A stretch of 64,000 bases of DNA from an uncultured Ruminiclostridium sp. (GCA_910579265.1 CAJTTE010000002.1:181884-245883), one strand, 5' to 3'. Counted from the first letter of the stretch, positions 25,068-35,022 are shown. Program-made: numbers and translations. The notes: generated from the letters alone by a model not told the origin.

Positions 25068-26837
25068 TCAGTACAAGCTTCCGTAATTCGCACAAGCCCT
25101 GTAATCAGCGCTTTCCGTATCCTTAGTTCCGAATGCGCTCCAGGCATGGGGACGGTAGATCCTTTCTTCCGGAACATTATGAAGCGAAACGGGGATACGA
25201 AGCATAGATGCCAAGGTTATCATATCCGCTCCCACATGACCGTATACAAAAGCACCATGGTTAGCGCCCCAGTTAGCCATAACGCTGTAAACGTCCTTAA
25301 AGATTCCGTCACCCGTCAATATTGGTGTGAACCATGTGGAGGGCCACGTTTTGTCGGTTCTGTCAAGAAGTATTTTATTGACATTTTCCGGAAGCTCAAC
25401 GGTATATCCCTCTACGATCTGAATGGCAGGACCGAGCCCTTTTATGAGATTGAGCCTTGCAAAGGTGCAGGGCATTATTCCCTTTGTGGAATAGCTTGAA
25501 GAAAATCCGCCGCCTCTGAAATATCCTAAATTTGCGCAGGGCCAGGTGGTGGCCTTAAGGCAGGCGTCAATGTCATTATCGGTCATATCCCACCAGTTTT
25601 TCATACAGTTTTCGCCGTTTTCATTCAGAGAAGCACCGGTGCCGTCCAGCGCCGCAGCACCGCTGTTTATAAGATGAATAAATCCGTTTTCGGCAATCCC
25701 GTCGGGTTTCCAGCCGGTTACTCTCTCTACCGCCTCGGGAGACCAATAGGTGCGTACATCCGCAAAAATCGCAGCTCTTGAAGTGACCTGATGGAGCAGC
25801 AGCTGTGTTGCACCGTTAAGTCCGTCGTTTTCGGTGGCAAATGGGATAGGCTCACGCTTGCCGTTCCAGTCAAAGGTAGTATTCAGAATAGCTTCGGTGA
25901 AATCCGCGTTTGGCATAAAATCGGTCCAGTTTCTTTGTCCCTGGAAGCCTCCGAGAACGGCATTTCTGCCCTTAGCTTCTTCGAGCCAGCCTTTTTCCGC
26001 CAGCTTTGGATTGCCCTTCATGATATCCATTACTATGCAGGTCATTTTTGCGATAAATTTCCAGTTTTCTTCCGGAGAGAGCACCGTTCTCTGATAGAAC
26101 ATTCCGTCGGTGGGATTGATGTCAATTCCTTCCTTACAATTGGTCTTTATCCAGGAAAGAGCCTTTTCGTATTCTTCATCATCGTAAATCCCCAGCTTCT
26201 CGCGGCGGATAATCTCCGTCATATCCACCCATTCGGGGTGCATACCCAAATAGCTGCGGAAAAAGTCCTCGTTGCAGTATGAGCCGGCGATACCCATAGC
26301 TACGGCGCCTATATTAACATAGCTTTTATTCCTTATGTCTCCGACAGCCGCCGCGCAGCGTGCAAAGCGCAGGATCTTATCTTCCACATCCTCGGGAATC
26401 GTTTTGTCGTCGGCATCTTTTACGTCATGCCCGTAAATTGAGAAGCAGGGCATACCGATCTGAGCATATGCGCTCATCGCTGCGGCAAGGAATACAGCGC
26501 CGGGGCGCTCAGTACCGTTAAAGCCCCAGATAGCCTTTATCGTATCCGGGTTTTCGTCGATAACCGTCGTAACGTAACACCAGCAGGGGGTAACGGTAAG
26601 AGTAGCCACAACGTTTTCCTTGCTGAATTTTTCATTGCAGGATGCGCTTTCAGCAATACCGCCTATAGTTCCGTCGGCAATAACACACTCCACCGGCTCG
26701 CCGCTTGCGTGACGAACTTTTGACGTAATAAGCTCCGCCGCGGCCTTGGCCATATTCATGGTCTGTTCCTCAAGGCTTTCGCGGATACCGAACTGCCGGC
26801 CGTCTATAACGGGTCTGATACCGATTTTTGATAGCAT
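25068..26837 (-). CDS. fucI: L-fucose isomerase
   Basis: A 589-residue FucI, converting L-fucose to L-fuculose (also D-arabinose to D-ribulose). The N-terminus IGIRPVIDGRQFGIRESLE and the AIWGFNGTERPGAVFLAAAM segment are family hallmarks. The length is right. AGGAGGATAAAC precedes the ATG. No fuculokinase, aldolase or transporter is next to it in this window, so the rest of the pathway lies elsewhere. Its neighbours are the mannanase and a DUF1801 gene. Confidence 0.95.
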   Translation of the reverse strand: MLSKIGIRPVIDGRQFGIRESLEEQTMNMAKAAAELITSKVRHASGEPVECVIADGTIGGIAESASCNEKFSKENVVATLTVTPCWCYVTTVIDENPDTIKAIWGFNGTERPGAVFLAAAMSAYAQIGMPCFSIYGHDVKDADDKTIPEDVEDKILRFARCAAAVGDIRNKSYVNIGAVAMGIAGSYCNEDFFRSYLGMHPEWVDMTEIIRREKLGIYDDEEYEKALSWIKTNCKEGIDINPTDGMFYQRTVLSPEENWKFIAKMTCIVMDIMKGNPKLAEKGWLEEAKGRNAVLGGFQGQRNWTDFMPNADFTEAILNTTFDWNGKREPIPFATENDGLNGATQLLLHQVTSRAAIFADVRTYWSPEAVERVTGWKPDGIAENGFIHLINSGAAALDGTGASLNENGENCMKNWWDMTDNDIDACLKATTWPCANLGYFRGGGFSSSYSTKGIMPCTFARLNLIKGLGPAIQIVEGYTVELPENVNKILLDRTDKTWPSTWFTPILTGDGIFKDVYSVMANWGANHGAFVYGHVGADMITLASMLRIPVSLHNVPEERIYRPHAWSAFGTKDTESADYRACANYGSLY

Positions 26838-26874
26838 TTGTTTATCCTCCTATAATGTTTAATATATTAAAGTT

Positions 26875-27204
26875 TTATTTTAAAGTTTCTTTAAAAGCCT
26901 GTTTTAATATATCTGTTGGAATTTCATTATCCGGGAAAATTTGCAGCATACCCTTAGGTGTCAGCTTGTATCCGTTTAGTTTCTCTTTGTATTTTGCCAT
27001 TGACGAGGCTTCTATATTTATATGGTCTTTAAACGGAATAAGCCGTATAAATTTTTCTCCCGAGTAATAGCTTGGCAGCTTTGCCCACATTTTCTCTTCT
27101 ATATCATCGGATACGCAACTGAAAACGGTATCCCGCAGCGTTGAAAATAACCTTATTATATCGTCGGGAAATTGATTGACATACGTTTGAATATCGGTGT
27201 TCAT
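26875..27204 (-). CDS. DUF1801-type protein
   Basis: A 109-residue protein resembling the DUF1801/YdhG group (YVNQFPDDIIRLFSTLRDTV, then MWAKLPSYYSGEKFIRLIPF and LNGYKLTPKGMLQI). The function of the group is unknown. A GAGGTAAA ribosome site precedes the ATG. It is a single gene in the accessory part of the window. Confidence 0.8.
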   Translation of the reverse strand: MNTDIQTYVNQFPDDIIRLFSTLRDTVFSCVSDDIEEKMWAKLPSYYSGEKFIRLIPFKDHINIEASSMAKYKEKLNGYKLTPKGMLQIFPDNEIPTDILKQAFKETLK

Positions 27205-27376
27205 AATGGTTTACCTCTTTCAAAGTCAACGGATGGATGCAGTTTTGTCATTGCTGCTGTATCCTGATTGTAGAAAAAAAGAGTGTGTTTTCTTCCTTGG
27301 ATACTGCATAATAATTGCCTTACAGCAGTTATCTTTTGTCGCGGTTTACTTCGCAAAATTAAGGAAAATTCAGTCT

Positions 27377-27988
27377 CTATTTGTTTTTCCTTTCACAAAT
27401 TTGATTATAGAGTGATTTAAGAGCAACCGCCGTTTTTTCCATGTCCTCATCTGATTGGTAATCTGAACAGAAATTAACGCTTTCAAAATAAGTCAGATAA
27501 TATTCAGGCGGATAGAGGTTATGGATTTGATTCCAGCTTTTTCCCTTTATTCCGTTATCATCCATGCGTGACGCATTTGCAGAAAAAAACGCTTCATAGT
27601 CCTTCACTCCGTCTATTTCCAACACAAAACGCATACGAATTATTTCCGGTTGAACCTGAGATCCCTTAGTTGTCTCCTCATCAAAATAGAAGGAATGTAC
27701 ATATGCGTTTTCCTCGGATTCGGGAATTATAACCTTAAAACATTCAAGAATTTTTTTCTCTTCTTCATCGGTAAAATCTAAAAGCATTCTGTCCGTTGCC
27801 GCCCACTGGAGAAGATGTTTAGGTGTGGAGGCATATTCTAAGGAATTTCTTACCGTACATCCGCCGATATTGGATAAAATAAATAACAATGTGAAAATAG
27901 GGAAAACCCTTAACAATTTTGCAGGTGCGGAAATAAGCTCCCAACCCGATTCTGCAAACTTCTCCATTATTGCTTTTAATTCTCCCAT
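27377..27988 (-). CDS. Orphan protein with one hydrophobic segment
   Basis: A 203-residue protein, not recognised. Residues 24-44 form a hydrophobic stretch (LLRVFPIFTLLFILSNIGG) ending in Cys45, either a membrane anchor or part of a core. The remainder is acidic and aromatic-rich, with YPPEYYLTYFESVNFCSDY. The start at 27988 has AGGAG 8 bases ahead; that AGGAG belongs to the terminal repeat of family D copy 2. A longer frame to 28138 would start inside family D and is probably accidental. Together with neighbours at 26875 and 28345 it belongs to a patch of orphan genes. Confidence 0.7.
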   Translation of the reverse strand: MGELKAIMEKFAESGWELISAPAKLLRVFPIFTLLFILSNIGGCTVRNSLEYASTPKHLLQWAATDRMLLDFTDEEEKKILECFKVIIPESEENAYVHSFYFDEETTKGSQVQPEIIRMRFVLEIDGVKDYEAFFSANASRMDDNGIKGKSWNQIHNLYPPEYYLTYFESVNFCSDYQSDEDMEKTAVALKSLYNQICERKNK

Positions 27989-27990
27989 AG

Positions 27991-28140
27991 TTATTGCTCC
28001 TGAATTATTCTGCTTGCCCGGCTGCCTAAATACTTCGTCAGAAGCCCTTGAAATATGCGCATATTCCTGCGGTCTTCTTCCTTGTCTTTCCACAGCCCTT
28101 CGGCGCATAAATCCTTTAAGAGTTACTTGGCGGAGCAATA
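27991..28140 (-). repeat. Family D element, copy 2
   Basis: A 150-bp copy with the same ends TTATTGCTCC and GGAGCAATA. It lacks a 14-base stretch next to one end that copy 1 has. Orientation towards the downstream gene is the same as in copy 1. Confidence 0.8.
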
Positions 28141-28158
28141 TTTTCCTTTCAGAATATT

Positions 28159-28347
28159 AGGGACTATCTGAAAAGCCGCAAATTGCAGAATATCTACTGA
28201 CCGCAGACGTTTTCCGCGTTTAAAAATTACTATAGTTACCTCAAAGGGATAACTACGGTATACCCTTGTATTTCCCCGCTTTTTTTCTTAAAATCGCCGC
28301 GCTTTAGCGTAATCCTACAAATATGCTTTGTTTTCAGATACGCTCTA
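28159..28347 (+). repeat. Family C element, copy 3
   Basis: About 189 bp, opening AGGGACTATCTGAAAAGCCG and closing TTTTCAGATACGCTCTA. The closing CTA is the complement of the TAG stop of the kinase-like gene at 28345. Confidence 0.85.
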
Positions 28348-29259
28348 ATAGATCATAGGACTGCTTGCCTTTTTCCATTCAGCATAAAATTCAGCAAATG
28401 TCGTATACCTCTCATTCTTATTTAGCCTCACCGCCTTAATTGCAGCTTGATAACTTTCCTCATTTAATTGCCAATTGGAGTATTTGCATGGAAGGAATCG
28501 ATTGTTAACATATCTTTGTTCCATTTCCTCCTCGGAAAAATAACCGAAAAACTCAAAAATCAGCGCTCCAAGCGTAAAAATATTTGTCTGCTCATCAATG
28601 ATATCTCCCTTAATATATTCTTCCGGCGCTTTTAAACGTTTTGATCCGAACCATTCCGCTCCTTTATCGTTAATGACGGGAGCTTTTTTGAATAAATCAA
28701 TGTCACAGACAGTTGTTTTATCTGTTGAAAAATCGTACATGATACTCCCGTCGTAAAAATCAACGGCAACGTATCCTTTTTTATTTACATTTTGCAAAAA
28801 AGAAAATAACACGTCGACCGTACTTAACTTTTTACTGACGGATAATTGCTTAAATTTTTCTTTAGGACTTTTAACGGCAGTATTTCTTTTGTATTTTTCA
28901 AAATTCCAATGATCAAATAAACACTCGCCTTCCGTCCACTCAAAAACTACGACGTAAAACTGATCATATTCATAATCTTCAATTATTTTCACTAAATTCG
29001 GGTGTCTTAAATCATCATATAAATGAACGGCTTCTTTTAAAATTTCAATAGATTCCTTTGGTGAAACATCCGCTTCGATTGTATTTACACCTGCGATCTT
29101 ACAGAAATATTTTTTACCCGCATCCTCCATGCCGATACAAATACATCCCGATCCCGTTTCATCAACGACCCAAAAAGCCGTGCCGTATTTTTTCAACCAA
29201 GTAAAATCATGAAATTCTTTAAGTTTAAATTCGATAAGATCAAGCTTGTTTATTATCAT
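28345..29259 (-). CDS. Protein kinase-like protein with altered motifs
   Basis: A 304-residue protein with an eukaryotic-type kinase fold. Lys54 (YFCKIAGV) fits the ATP-binding lysine, RHPNLVKIIEDYEYDQFYVVVF the C-helix to hinge, and GYVAVDFYDGSIMYD the catalytic loop with one Asp but no HRD. CDIDLF stands for DFG. The latter half (DEQTNIFTLGALIFEFFG) is a normal C-lobe. It may phosphorylate a small molecule or protein, or be a pseudokinase. Start at 29259 chosen for AGGAGG 5 bases upstream. Its TAG stop lies at the edge of family C copy 3. Confidence 0.8.
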   Translation of the reverse strand: MIINKLDLIEFKLKEFHDFTWLKKYGTAFWVVDETGSGCICIGMEDAGKKYFCKIAGVNTIEADVSPKESIEILKEAVHLYDDLRHPNLVKIIEDYEYDQFYVVVFEWTEGECLFDHWNFEKYKRNTAVKSPKEKFKQLSVSKKLSTVDVLFSFLQNVNKKGYVAVDFYDGSIMYDFSTDKTTVCDIDLFKKAPVINDKGAEWFGSKRLKAPEEYIKGDIIDEQTNIFTLGALIFEFFGYFSEEEMEQRYVNNRFLPCKYSNWQLNEESYQAAIKAVRLNKNERYTTFAEFYAEWKKASSPMIY

Positions 29260-29316
29260 TTTTCCTCCTGAATTTTGCGGAGGGTTATGATATTTTAACC
29301 CTCCGGTTTTTTTCAA

Positions 29317-29790
29317 TATAACAAATATTTCTTTTTTTCATTTACAACAGCCTCCTTTGTAATTTAATAACTCTACCAGAGAAATCGGGACATATTAATA
29401 TTACGTTTTCCTTCTCTCATTGAATCGTTTTTATTTACCGTTTGCAGCAAAAATGCAAATCATAATGACCGCCGCTCCCAATATTTCTTACCGCTCTGAA
29501 TAATTCACAGCATTCCGTTTCTTATCTTTATATCGTTTTGCTTTCCATAAGGAATATTTTATTCTTGGAAAAGTTAGTTCATTAGTTCTGACCGCGCCCG
29601 TAACTAAATCCCGGTAATCGGATTTATTTTATCAGACCCCGTATTCATAAGATATTGCAAGTGTTTTTTCGGTAAATTATACTGTTGATTTCCTTACGGA
29701 CGATAACTCATCTACGAAAATTTGCTTTGTCCCCTATAAAACTTGCTCGAAAACCAAATGTAAATTTTTAAAGAAAGACAGGTTCTTATT
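29317..29790. other. Intergenic stretch, nothing clear
   Basis: No gene, no strong promoter and no terminator found. CATCTACG...AAAATTTGC and CTTGCTCGAAAACC near 29700-29760 echo the centre of the family G element at 22656, so part of it may be an eroded copy. Confidence 0.4.
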
Positions 29791-29795
29791 TGATT

Positions 29796-29986
29796 GGGGC
29801 ATATATGAAAACAAAGCAAATTAGTATGATTACGCTAAAAGCATGACGATTTAAAGGAAAAAAGAGGAGAAATACAAGGGTATTTCGTAGTTATCCCTTT
29901 GGGATGACTATCGGCATACCCGGACGCGGAAAGCGTCCGAAGTTAGTAGAAATCGTGTAATTTGCGGCTTTTCATATATTCTAAAA
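29796..29986 (-). repeat. Family C element, copy 4 (inverted)
   Basis: About 190 bp in reverse orientation: GGGGCATATATGAAAACAAAG at one end, GTAATTTGCGGCTTTTCATA at the other, with GTAGTTATCCCTTTGGGAT inside. Confidence 0.8.
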
Positions 29987-29991
29987 ACCTA

Positions 29992-30140
29992 TTTGCATAG
30001 GAATGGTGCGGATTACAGAGCAAATTCTGACGTGGATAAGGCAAAATTCCGCAGGCTGACCTGTGCGAAAAGCAAATCAAGAAATTTTAACGCAGTTATC
30101 GGTAAAATATGCCGGAAAGACGCATGCAAATTCCTATGTG
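29992..30140. repeat. Diverged palindromic element, possibly family G
   Basis: Bounded by CATAGGAAT near 30000 and ATTCCTATG near 30134, which are inverted copies of each other, with GCAAATC, TTTTACCG and CGGAATTTTGCC-type words shared with the element at 22656-22810. Relationship uncertain. Confidence 0.4.
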
Positions 30141-30148
30141 AAAAGGTT

Positions 30149-30583
30149 TTAAATCATCTTTGTTTTTAAAACGAAATTAGATACGTCACGGTATCCCAAT
30201 TTTTCGTAAAAATGTTCATGGGCTTTGTCGTTGACGGCCTGAAGCTGTATAAGCATTGCTCCCTTTTCTCTGACTCTTTTTTCAAGTTCATTCATAAATT
30301 CCGTTCCGAGCCCCTTATTTTGAAAAGACGAAGCTATAACTATCTCTATCAGATCATAAGCAAAGCAATCGTCGTACTGCTCAAAATAACCCATGACAAA
30401 GCCCGTAACACTGCCGTTTTCCTCTGAGATCAAACAGTAGGAGTCCTCGCGGGTAAACACCTGACTGATACGCTTATAAACGGTTTTTTCTGTCCAACCG
30501 CCGTCCTCGTAATTGTTGTAGTACTCGATATAAAGCGGGATGACAGAAACTATATCCGATTTATCCATTTCTCTGTAAGTCAT
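30149..30583 (-). CDS. GNAT family N-acetyltransferase
   Basis: A 144-residue acetyltransferase. DLIEIVIASSFQNKGLGTEF carries strand 4 and the acetyl-CoA loop; the end is VNDKAHEHFYEKLGYRDVSN. Substrate unknown. GGAGGGG lies just upstream of the ATG. No partner gene adjoins it. Confidence 0.88.
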   Translation of the reverse strand: MTYREMDKSDIVSVIPLYIEYYNNYEDGGWTEKTVYKRISQVFTREDSYCLISEENGSVTGFVMGYFEQYDDCFAYDLIEIVIASSFQNKGLGTEFMNELEKRVREKGAMLIQLQAVNDKAHEHFYEKLGYRDVSNFVLKTKMI

Positions 30584-30780
30584 TTTACCCCTCCGCTTAT
30601 TTTAATCGTAGATCCTAAGCCACCGGCCATAAAGCGTATGCAGACGCATTTTTGCGGCGGGTACCTTTTCGGTCTTTCGGCTGGGGCTCCGGTTCTCAAA
30701 TGAAACCCCGGGGAGCTTACACCACGGAGTTTTTCATAAACTCGGGGCGCTTCACCTTGTTGAATTAGGCGTACATCGGG

Positions 30781-31194
30781 TTACAGCACCATTACGAGAG
30801 TGCCGGCAGCTATCAGAACACATCCTATAAGGGACTTTACTGTAAACTCCTCGTGCAGGAACACAAAGGCAAGCACTAAGGTTATTACTACGCTCAGCTT
30901 GTCTATGGGTACTACCTTAGAGGCTTCGCCAAGCTGTAGGGCGCGGTAGTAGCACAGCCATGACGCACCTGTCGCCAGTCCCGAGAGGATAAGAAATATC
31001 CAGCTTTTTCGGCTGATATTCATAAGTCCGCTCTGAGAGTCGGTTATAAACACCATTATCCAAGCCATACCGACCACTACCATCGTCCTTACCGCAGTGG
31101 CGAGATGGGAATTTACGTTTTCTATTCCTACTTTTGCCAAAATTGACGTTACCGCAGCAAAAACAGCGGATAAAAGCGCATACAGCCACCACAT
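30781..31194 (-). CDS. EamA family membrane transporter, half size
   Basis: A 137-residue membrane protein with four to five hydrophobic spans forming one EamA unit (start MWWLYALLSAVFAAVTSIL; end FLHEEFTVKSLIGCVLIAAG). Most EamA exporters have two such units; the single-unit form probably works as a dimer, like SMR proteins. The substrate is unknown. It lies 32 bases after purL in the same direction. The 30584-30780 interval behind it shows no gene. Confidence 0.88.
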   Translation of the reverse strand: MWWLYALLSAVFAAVTSILAKVGIENVNSHLATAVRTMVVVGMAWIMVFITDSQSGLMNISRKSWIFLILSGLATGASWLCYYRALQLGEASKVVPIDKLSVVITLVLAFVFLHEEFTVKSLIGCVLIAAGTLVMVL

Positions 31195-31226
31195 AATATC
31201 CCTTCTTTAACGGTAAAGAGTAATGT

Positions 31227-34200
31227 TTATTTAAAGTAATCCACACCACCCTTAAACAAAGGCTGGAGCTTATTTCCTTCCACATTCACGGCGCATCTTT
31301 CGTCGCTGATACGTTCACTGTGACCCATCTTGCCGAGCACTCTTCCGTCTGGAGAAATAATTCCCTCGATGGCGTACATAGAGCCGTTTGGATTGTAAGC
31401 AAGCTCCATTGTGGGCTTGCCGCCGAGATCAACGTATTGAGTAGCCACCTGTCCGTTTTCGATAAGCTTTCTGATGACCTCGTCCTTGGCGACAAAGCGT
31501 CCTTCTCCGTGAGAAATGGGCACTGTATGGGTTTCTCCCACCTTGCAGTGCATAAGCCAGGGAGATTTGTCGGTACAGATCTTAGTGTAAACCATCTGAG
31601 ACTGGTGTCTTCCTATGGTATTGAAGGTAAGTGTGGGATTGTCCTCGGTGAGCGGCTTTATCTCTCCGAAGGGAAGCAGGCCGAGTTTTATAAGCGCCTG
31701 GAAGCCGTTGCATATACCGAGCATCAAGCCGTCTCGGTGATAGAGCATATCGTTTATAGCTTCCTTGACTTTGGGATTTCTGAAAAAGGCATTGATAAAT
31801 TTTGCCGAGCCTTCAGGTTCGTCGCCGCCGCTGAAGCCTCCGGGAACGGCAATTATCTGACTTGTTCCGATAAGCCTTGAAAATGCGTCGACGGATTCCT
31901 CCATTGCGGCCGCATTTAGATTCCGTATAACAAAGGTTTCCGATTTGCCGCCGCATCTGTTGAATGCGTCCGCCATATCGTACTCGCCGTTTGTACCGGG
32001 AAATACGGGAATAAGCACCTTAGGTACGGCCGTTTTATTTGCGGGAGCGCAAACGATCTCACAGCCCTTATCATAAGCAATAGCTTCCGGCGCCTTTTCC
32101 GAAGGGGTCGTGTTTTTAAATACCGGTTCAAGCTTAAGATTCCATTTTTCCTCAAGCTTTGCAATATCAAGCTTGGTTTCTCCGCAGATTATCTCGTATT
32201 CGGGAATTGTTTCGCCGATGATACGAACGCCGTCGAGATCTTCCTCGCGGTCTATCTCTAATATAAATCCGCCGTAAACAGGTGTGAAAAGCTCCTGGTC
32301 GGTAAGCCCTTCAAGCCTTGCGCCGATGCGGTTTCCGAGAGACATCTTAAAAACGCCTTCGGCAATGCCGCCCCCCGCAATGCTCCAGACGGAAATCACG
32401 TTCTCGTTCTTAATAAGCTCCTCGATCTTACGGAAAACGGTCTTGACGCTTTTAAAATCGGGGAGTCCGTTTTCATCGTATTTTGGAGCAATGTAACCTA
32501 TCTTGCTGTAGGGTATCTTGAATTCCGCAGAAATAACATTCTCCGCTTTTGCCGTGGAAACGGCAAAAGAAACAAGCGTAGGAGGAACGTCTATATCCTC
32601 GAATGTGCCGCTCATGCTGTCCTTGCCGCCTATTGCGCCGCAGCCAAGCTCAAGCTGCGCCTTATAAGCGCCGAGAAGCGCCGCAAAGGGCTTGCCCCAG
32701 CGTTCGGGATTGTTCTGTGTCCTTTCAAAATATTCCTGGAAGGTGAGCCAGCATTTTTCCGAGGAACCGCCTGCCGCCACTACCTTGGCTATGCTTTCTA
32801 TTACCGCCAGCATTGCGCCGTGATAGGGAGACTGTGAGCTGATGATAGGATTAAAGCCCCAGCCCATTACCGAAGCGGTGTTGGTGTTGTTGCCTCTAAC
32901 TGGGATTTTAGCGGACATAGCCTGAACGGGAGTTTGCTGAGTTCTTCCGCTGAAGGGCATAAGAACTGTGGCGGCTCCGATAGTGCTGTCAAAGCGTTGG
33001 ATAAGTCCTTTTTGAGAGCATATGTTAAGGTCGGAAACAAGCTCTTCCCAGTCATTTACGGTATTCCTTCTGCCTGTTGAGTAATCGACCCGGGGCATTG
33101 GCACCGAAACGTCGGTATGCTTTTCCGCTCCGTTGGAGTTCAAAAACTCCCTTGAAATATCACAGATAGTCTTGCCGTTCCAGACCATCTTTAGGCGCGG
33201 CTCCTCCTTGACCACCGCGACGGGGGTCGCCTCCAGATTTTCCTTGTTTGCAAGAGCGATAAACTTTTGGGCGTTTTCCTTTTCAACCACCACCGCCATT
33301 CTCTCCTGAGATTCGGAAATGGCAAGCTCAGTACCGTCCAGCCCGTCATACTTCTTAGGAACGGCGTTAAGATCTATTTCAAGTCCGTCCGCAAGCTCGC
33401 CTATGGCTACCGAAACGCCGCCCGCTCCGAAGTCGTTGCAGCGCTTGATAAGCGTCGTAGCCTCGGGCTCTCTGAATAATCTCTGCAATTTGCGTTCTTC
33501 GGGCGCGTTGCCCTTCTGCACCTCCGCGCCGCAGCTTTCGAGGCTTTCCACGCTGTGGGACTTGGATGAGCCGGTAGCTCCGCCGCAGCCGTCACGGCCC
33601 GTCTTTCCGCCGAGAAGAATTATAACGTCTCCCGGAGCGGGTCTTTCCCGTCTTACATTTTCTATGGGAGCGGCGCCGATCACCGCTCCTATCTCCATTC
33701 TCTTGGCCATATATCCGGGGTGATAGACCTCGGCGACATGCCCTGTGGCAAGACCTATCTGGTTGCCGTAGGAGGAATATCCGGCCGCGGCGGTAGTGGT
33801 TATCTTTCTCGGAGGAAGCTTCCCCGGAATGGTCTGATCCACAGGGAGCAGCGGGTCGGAAGCTCCGGTAACGCGCATAGCCTGATAAACGAAAGAGCGT
33901 CCCGAAAGAGGGTCGCGGATAGCGCCTCCGAGACAGGTGGCCGCTCCGCCGAAGGGCTCTATTTCGGTGGGGTGATTATGGGTCTCGTTTTTGAACATCA
34001 AAAGCCACTGTTCGTCCTTGCCGTCCACGTCAACGGTTATTTTAACCGAGCAGGCGTTTATTTCCTCGCTTTCGTCAAGATCGGGAAGAAGACCGTCGGC
34101 CTTAAGCTTCTTAGCCGCCAGCGTGGCGATATCCATAAGGCATACGGGCTTGTTTCCTCTGCCGAGTTCTTCGCGGTGGAGCTTATATTCTTTATAGGTT

Positions 34201-34937
34201 TCGGTGATATAAGGAGCGGCGATATCGGCGCTGTCGATTATGGTGCCAAAGGTGGTATGGCGGCAGTGGTCGCTCCAATAAGTATCTATCATTCGTATTT
34301 CCGTGATCGTGGGACAGCGGTTCTCGCTTTTGAAATAATCCTGACAGAACTTGATATCGTCATTATCCATAGCCAATCCGTATTTTTTTACAAAATCGGC
34401 AAGTCCGGTTTTATCAAGTTCGAGAAAACCGTTCAGTGTTGCGACTTCGGTAGGTATATCATATTTTATCTTAAGAGTATTGTATTTATCAAAACCGCAT
34501 TCGCGCGCTTCCACTGCATTGATAAGATAATGCTTGATTTTTTCAAAATCCTCATCTGAGATTTTTCCGTTCAGAATATATATTTTGGCATATTTGACAA
34601 CGGGTCTGTCTCCTTGGCACAGCATCTGTATGCATTGCGCGGCGCTGTCCGCGCGCTGATCAAACTGTCCGGGAAGAAATTCGACCGCAAAAATGCGCTG
34701 ATCGTCCGAAAGCTCGGGAAGCTCCTGATAAGTATCGTCAACAGGCGGTTCGCTGAAAACGGTGGGTATGGCTCTTTTGAAGTTTTCCTCCGTAATTTCC
34801 TCGGCGTCATACCTGTTGATCACACGAACGCTTTCAACCCCCTCGACCCGAAGGGCGGTACGAAGATCCTCCAAAACGGATTTTCCCTCTACGTCATAGC
34901 TTGCTTTTTTCTCCACATAAATGCGATAGACTGCCAT
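31227..34937 (-). CDS. purL: Phosphoribosylformylglycinamidine synthase, large single-chain type
   Basis: A 1236-residue enzyme of the fourth purine synthesis step, turning FGAR, glutamine and ATP into FGAM. The N-terminal PurS-like part, the two PurL halves (WSDHCRHTTFGTI; FKNETHNHPTEIEPFGGAAT) and the C-terminal glutaminase with the nucleophile Cys in GICNGFQALIKLG and the HGEGR histidine are all present in one chain. Firmicutes often have separate PurS, PurL and PurQ; the fused type is common in Ruminococcus-like Clostridia. No purine riboswitch was seen upstream. Confidence 0.97.
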   Translation of the reverse strand: MAVYRIYVEKKASYDVEGKSVLEDLRTALRVEGVESVRVINRYDAEEITEENFKRAIPTVFSEPPVDDTYQELPELSDDQRIFAVEFLPGQFDQRADSAAQCIQMLCQGDRPVVKYAKIYILNGKISDEDFEKIKHYLINAVEARECGFDKYNTLKIKYDIPTEVATLNGFLELDKTGLADFVKKYGLAMDNDDIKFCQDYFKSENRCPTITEIRMIDTYWSDHCRHTTFGTIIDSADIAAPYITETYKEYKLHREELGRGNKPVCLMDIATLAAKKLKADGLLPDLDESEEINACSVKITVDVDGKDEQWLLMFKNETHNHPTEIEPFGGAATCLGGAIRDPLSGRSFVYQAMRVTGASDPLLPVDQTIPGKLPPRKITTTAAAGYSSYGNQIGLATGHVAEVYHPGYMAKRMEIGAVIGAAPIENVRRERPAPGDVIILLGGKTGRDGCGGATGSSKSHSVESLESCGAEVQKGNAPEERKLQRLFREPEATTLIKRCNDFGAGGVSVAIGELADGLEIDLNAVPKKYDGLDGTELAISESQERMAVVVEKENAQKFIALANKENLEATPVAVVKEEPRLKMVWNGKTICDISREFLNSNGAEKHTDVSVPMPRVDYSTGRRNTVNDWEELVSDLNICSQKGLIQRFDSTIGAATVLMPFSGRTQQTPVQAMSAKIPVRGNNTNTASVMGWGFNPIISSQSPYHGAMLAVIESIAKVVAAGGSSEKCWLTFQEYFERTQNNPERWGKPFAALLGAYKAQLELGCGAIGGKDSMSGTFEDIDVPPTLVSFAVSTAKAENVISAEFKIPYSKIGYIAPKYDENGLPDFKSVKTVFRKIEELIKNENVISVWSIAGGGIAEGVFKMSLGNRIGARLEGLTDQELFTPVYGGFILEIDREEDLDGVRIIGETIPEYEIICGETKLDIAKLEEKWNLKLEPVFKNTTPSEKAPEAIAYDKGCEIVCAPANKTAVPKVLIPVFPGTNGEYDMADAFNRCGGKSETFVIRNLNAAAMEESVDAFSRLIGTSQIIAVPGGFSGGDEPEGSAKFINAFFRNPKVKEAINDMLYHRDGLMLGICNGFQALIKLGLLPFGEIKPLTEDNPTLTFNTIGRHQSQMVYTKICTDKSPWLMHCKVGETHTVPISHGEGRFVAKDEVIRKLIENGQVATQYVDLGGKPTMELAYNPNGSMYAIEGIISPDGRVLGKMGHSERISDERCAVNVEGNKLQPLFKGGVDYFK

Positions 34938-35022
34938 TTTTTAATCTTCCTTTCTTTTGTAAAGCGTTTTGTGTCGGATGACGCAAAAACGTATCGGACG
35001 GCTTGATTGCATACACATTAGC

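Noticed and set aside
27989..28138. 50-residue extension of the gene at 27377
   Set aside because: It is encoded by family D; all differences from the other copy change residues, so it is not kept as protein.
33720..34559. 279-codon open frame on the plus strand
   Set aside because: It lies wholly inside purL on the other strand, has no ribosome site and no recognisable domain; a shadow of purL codon use.
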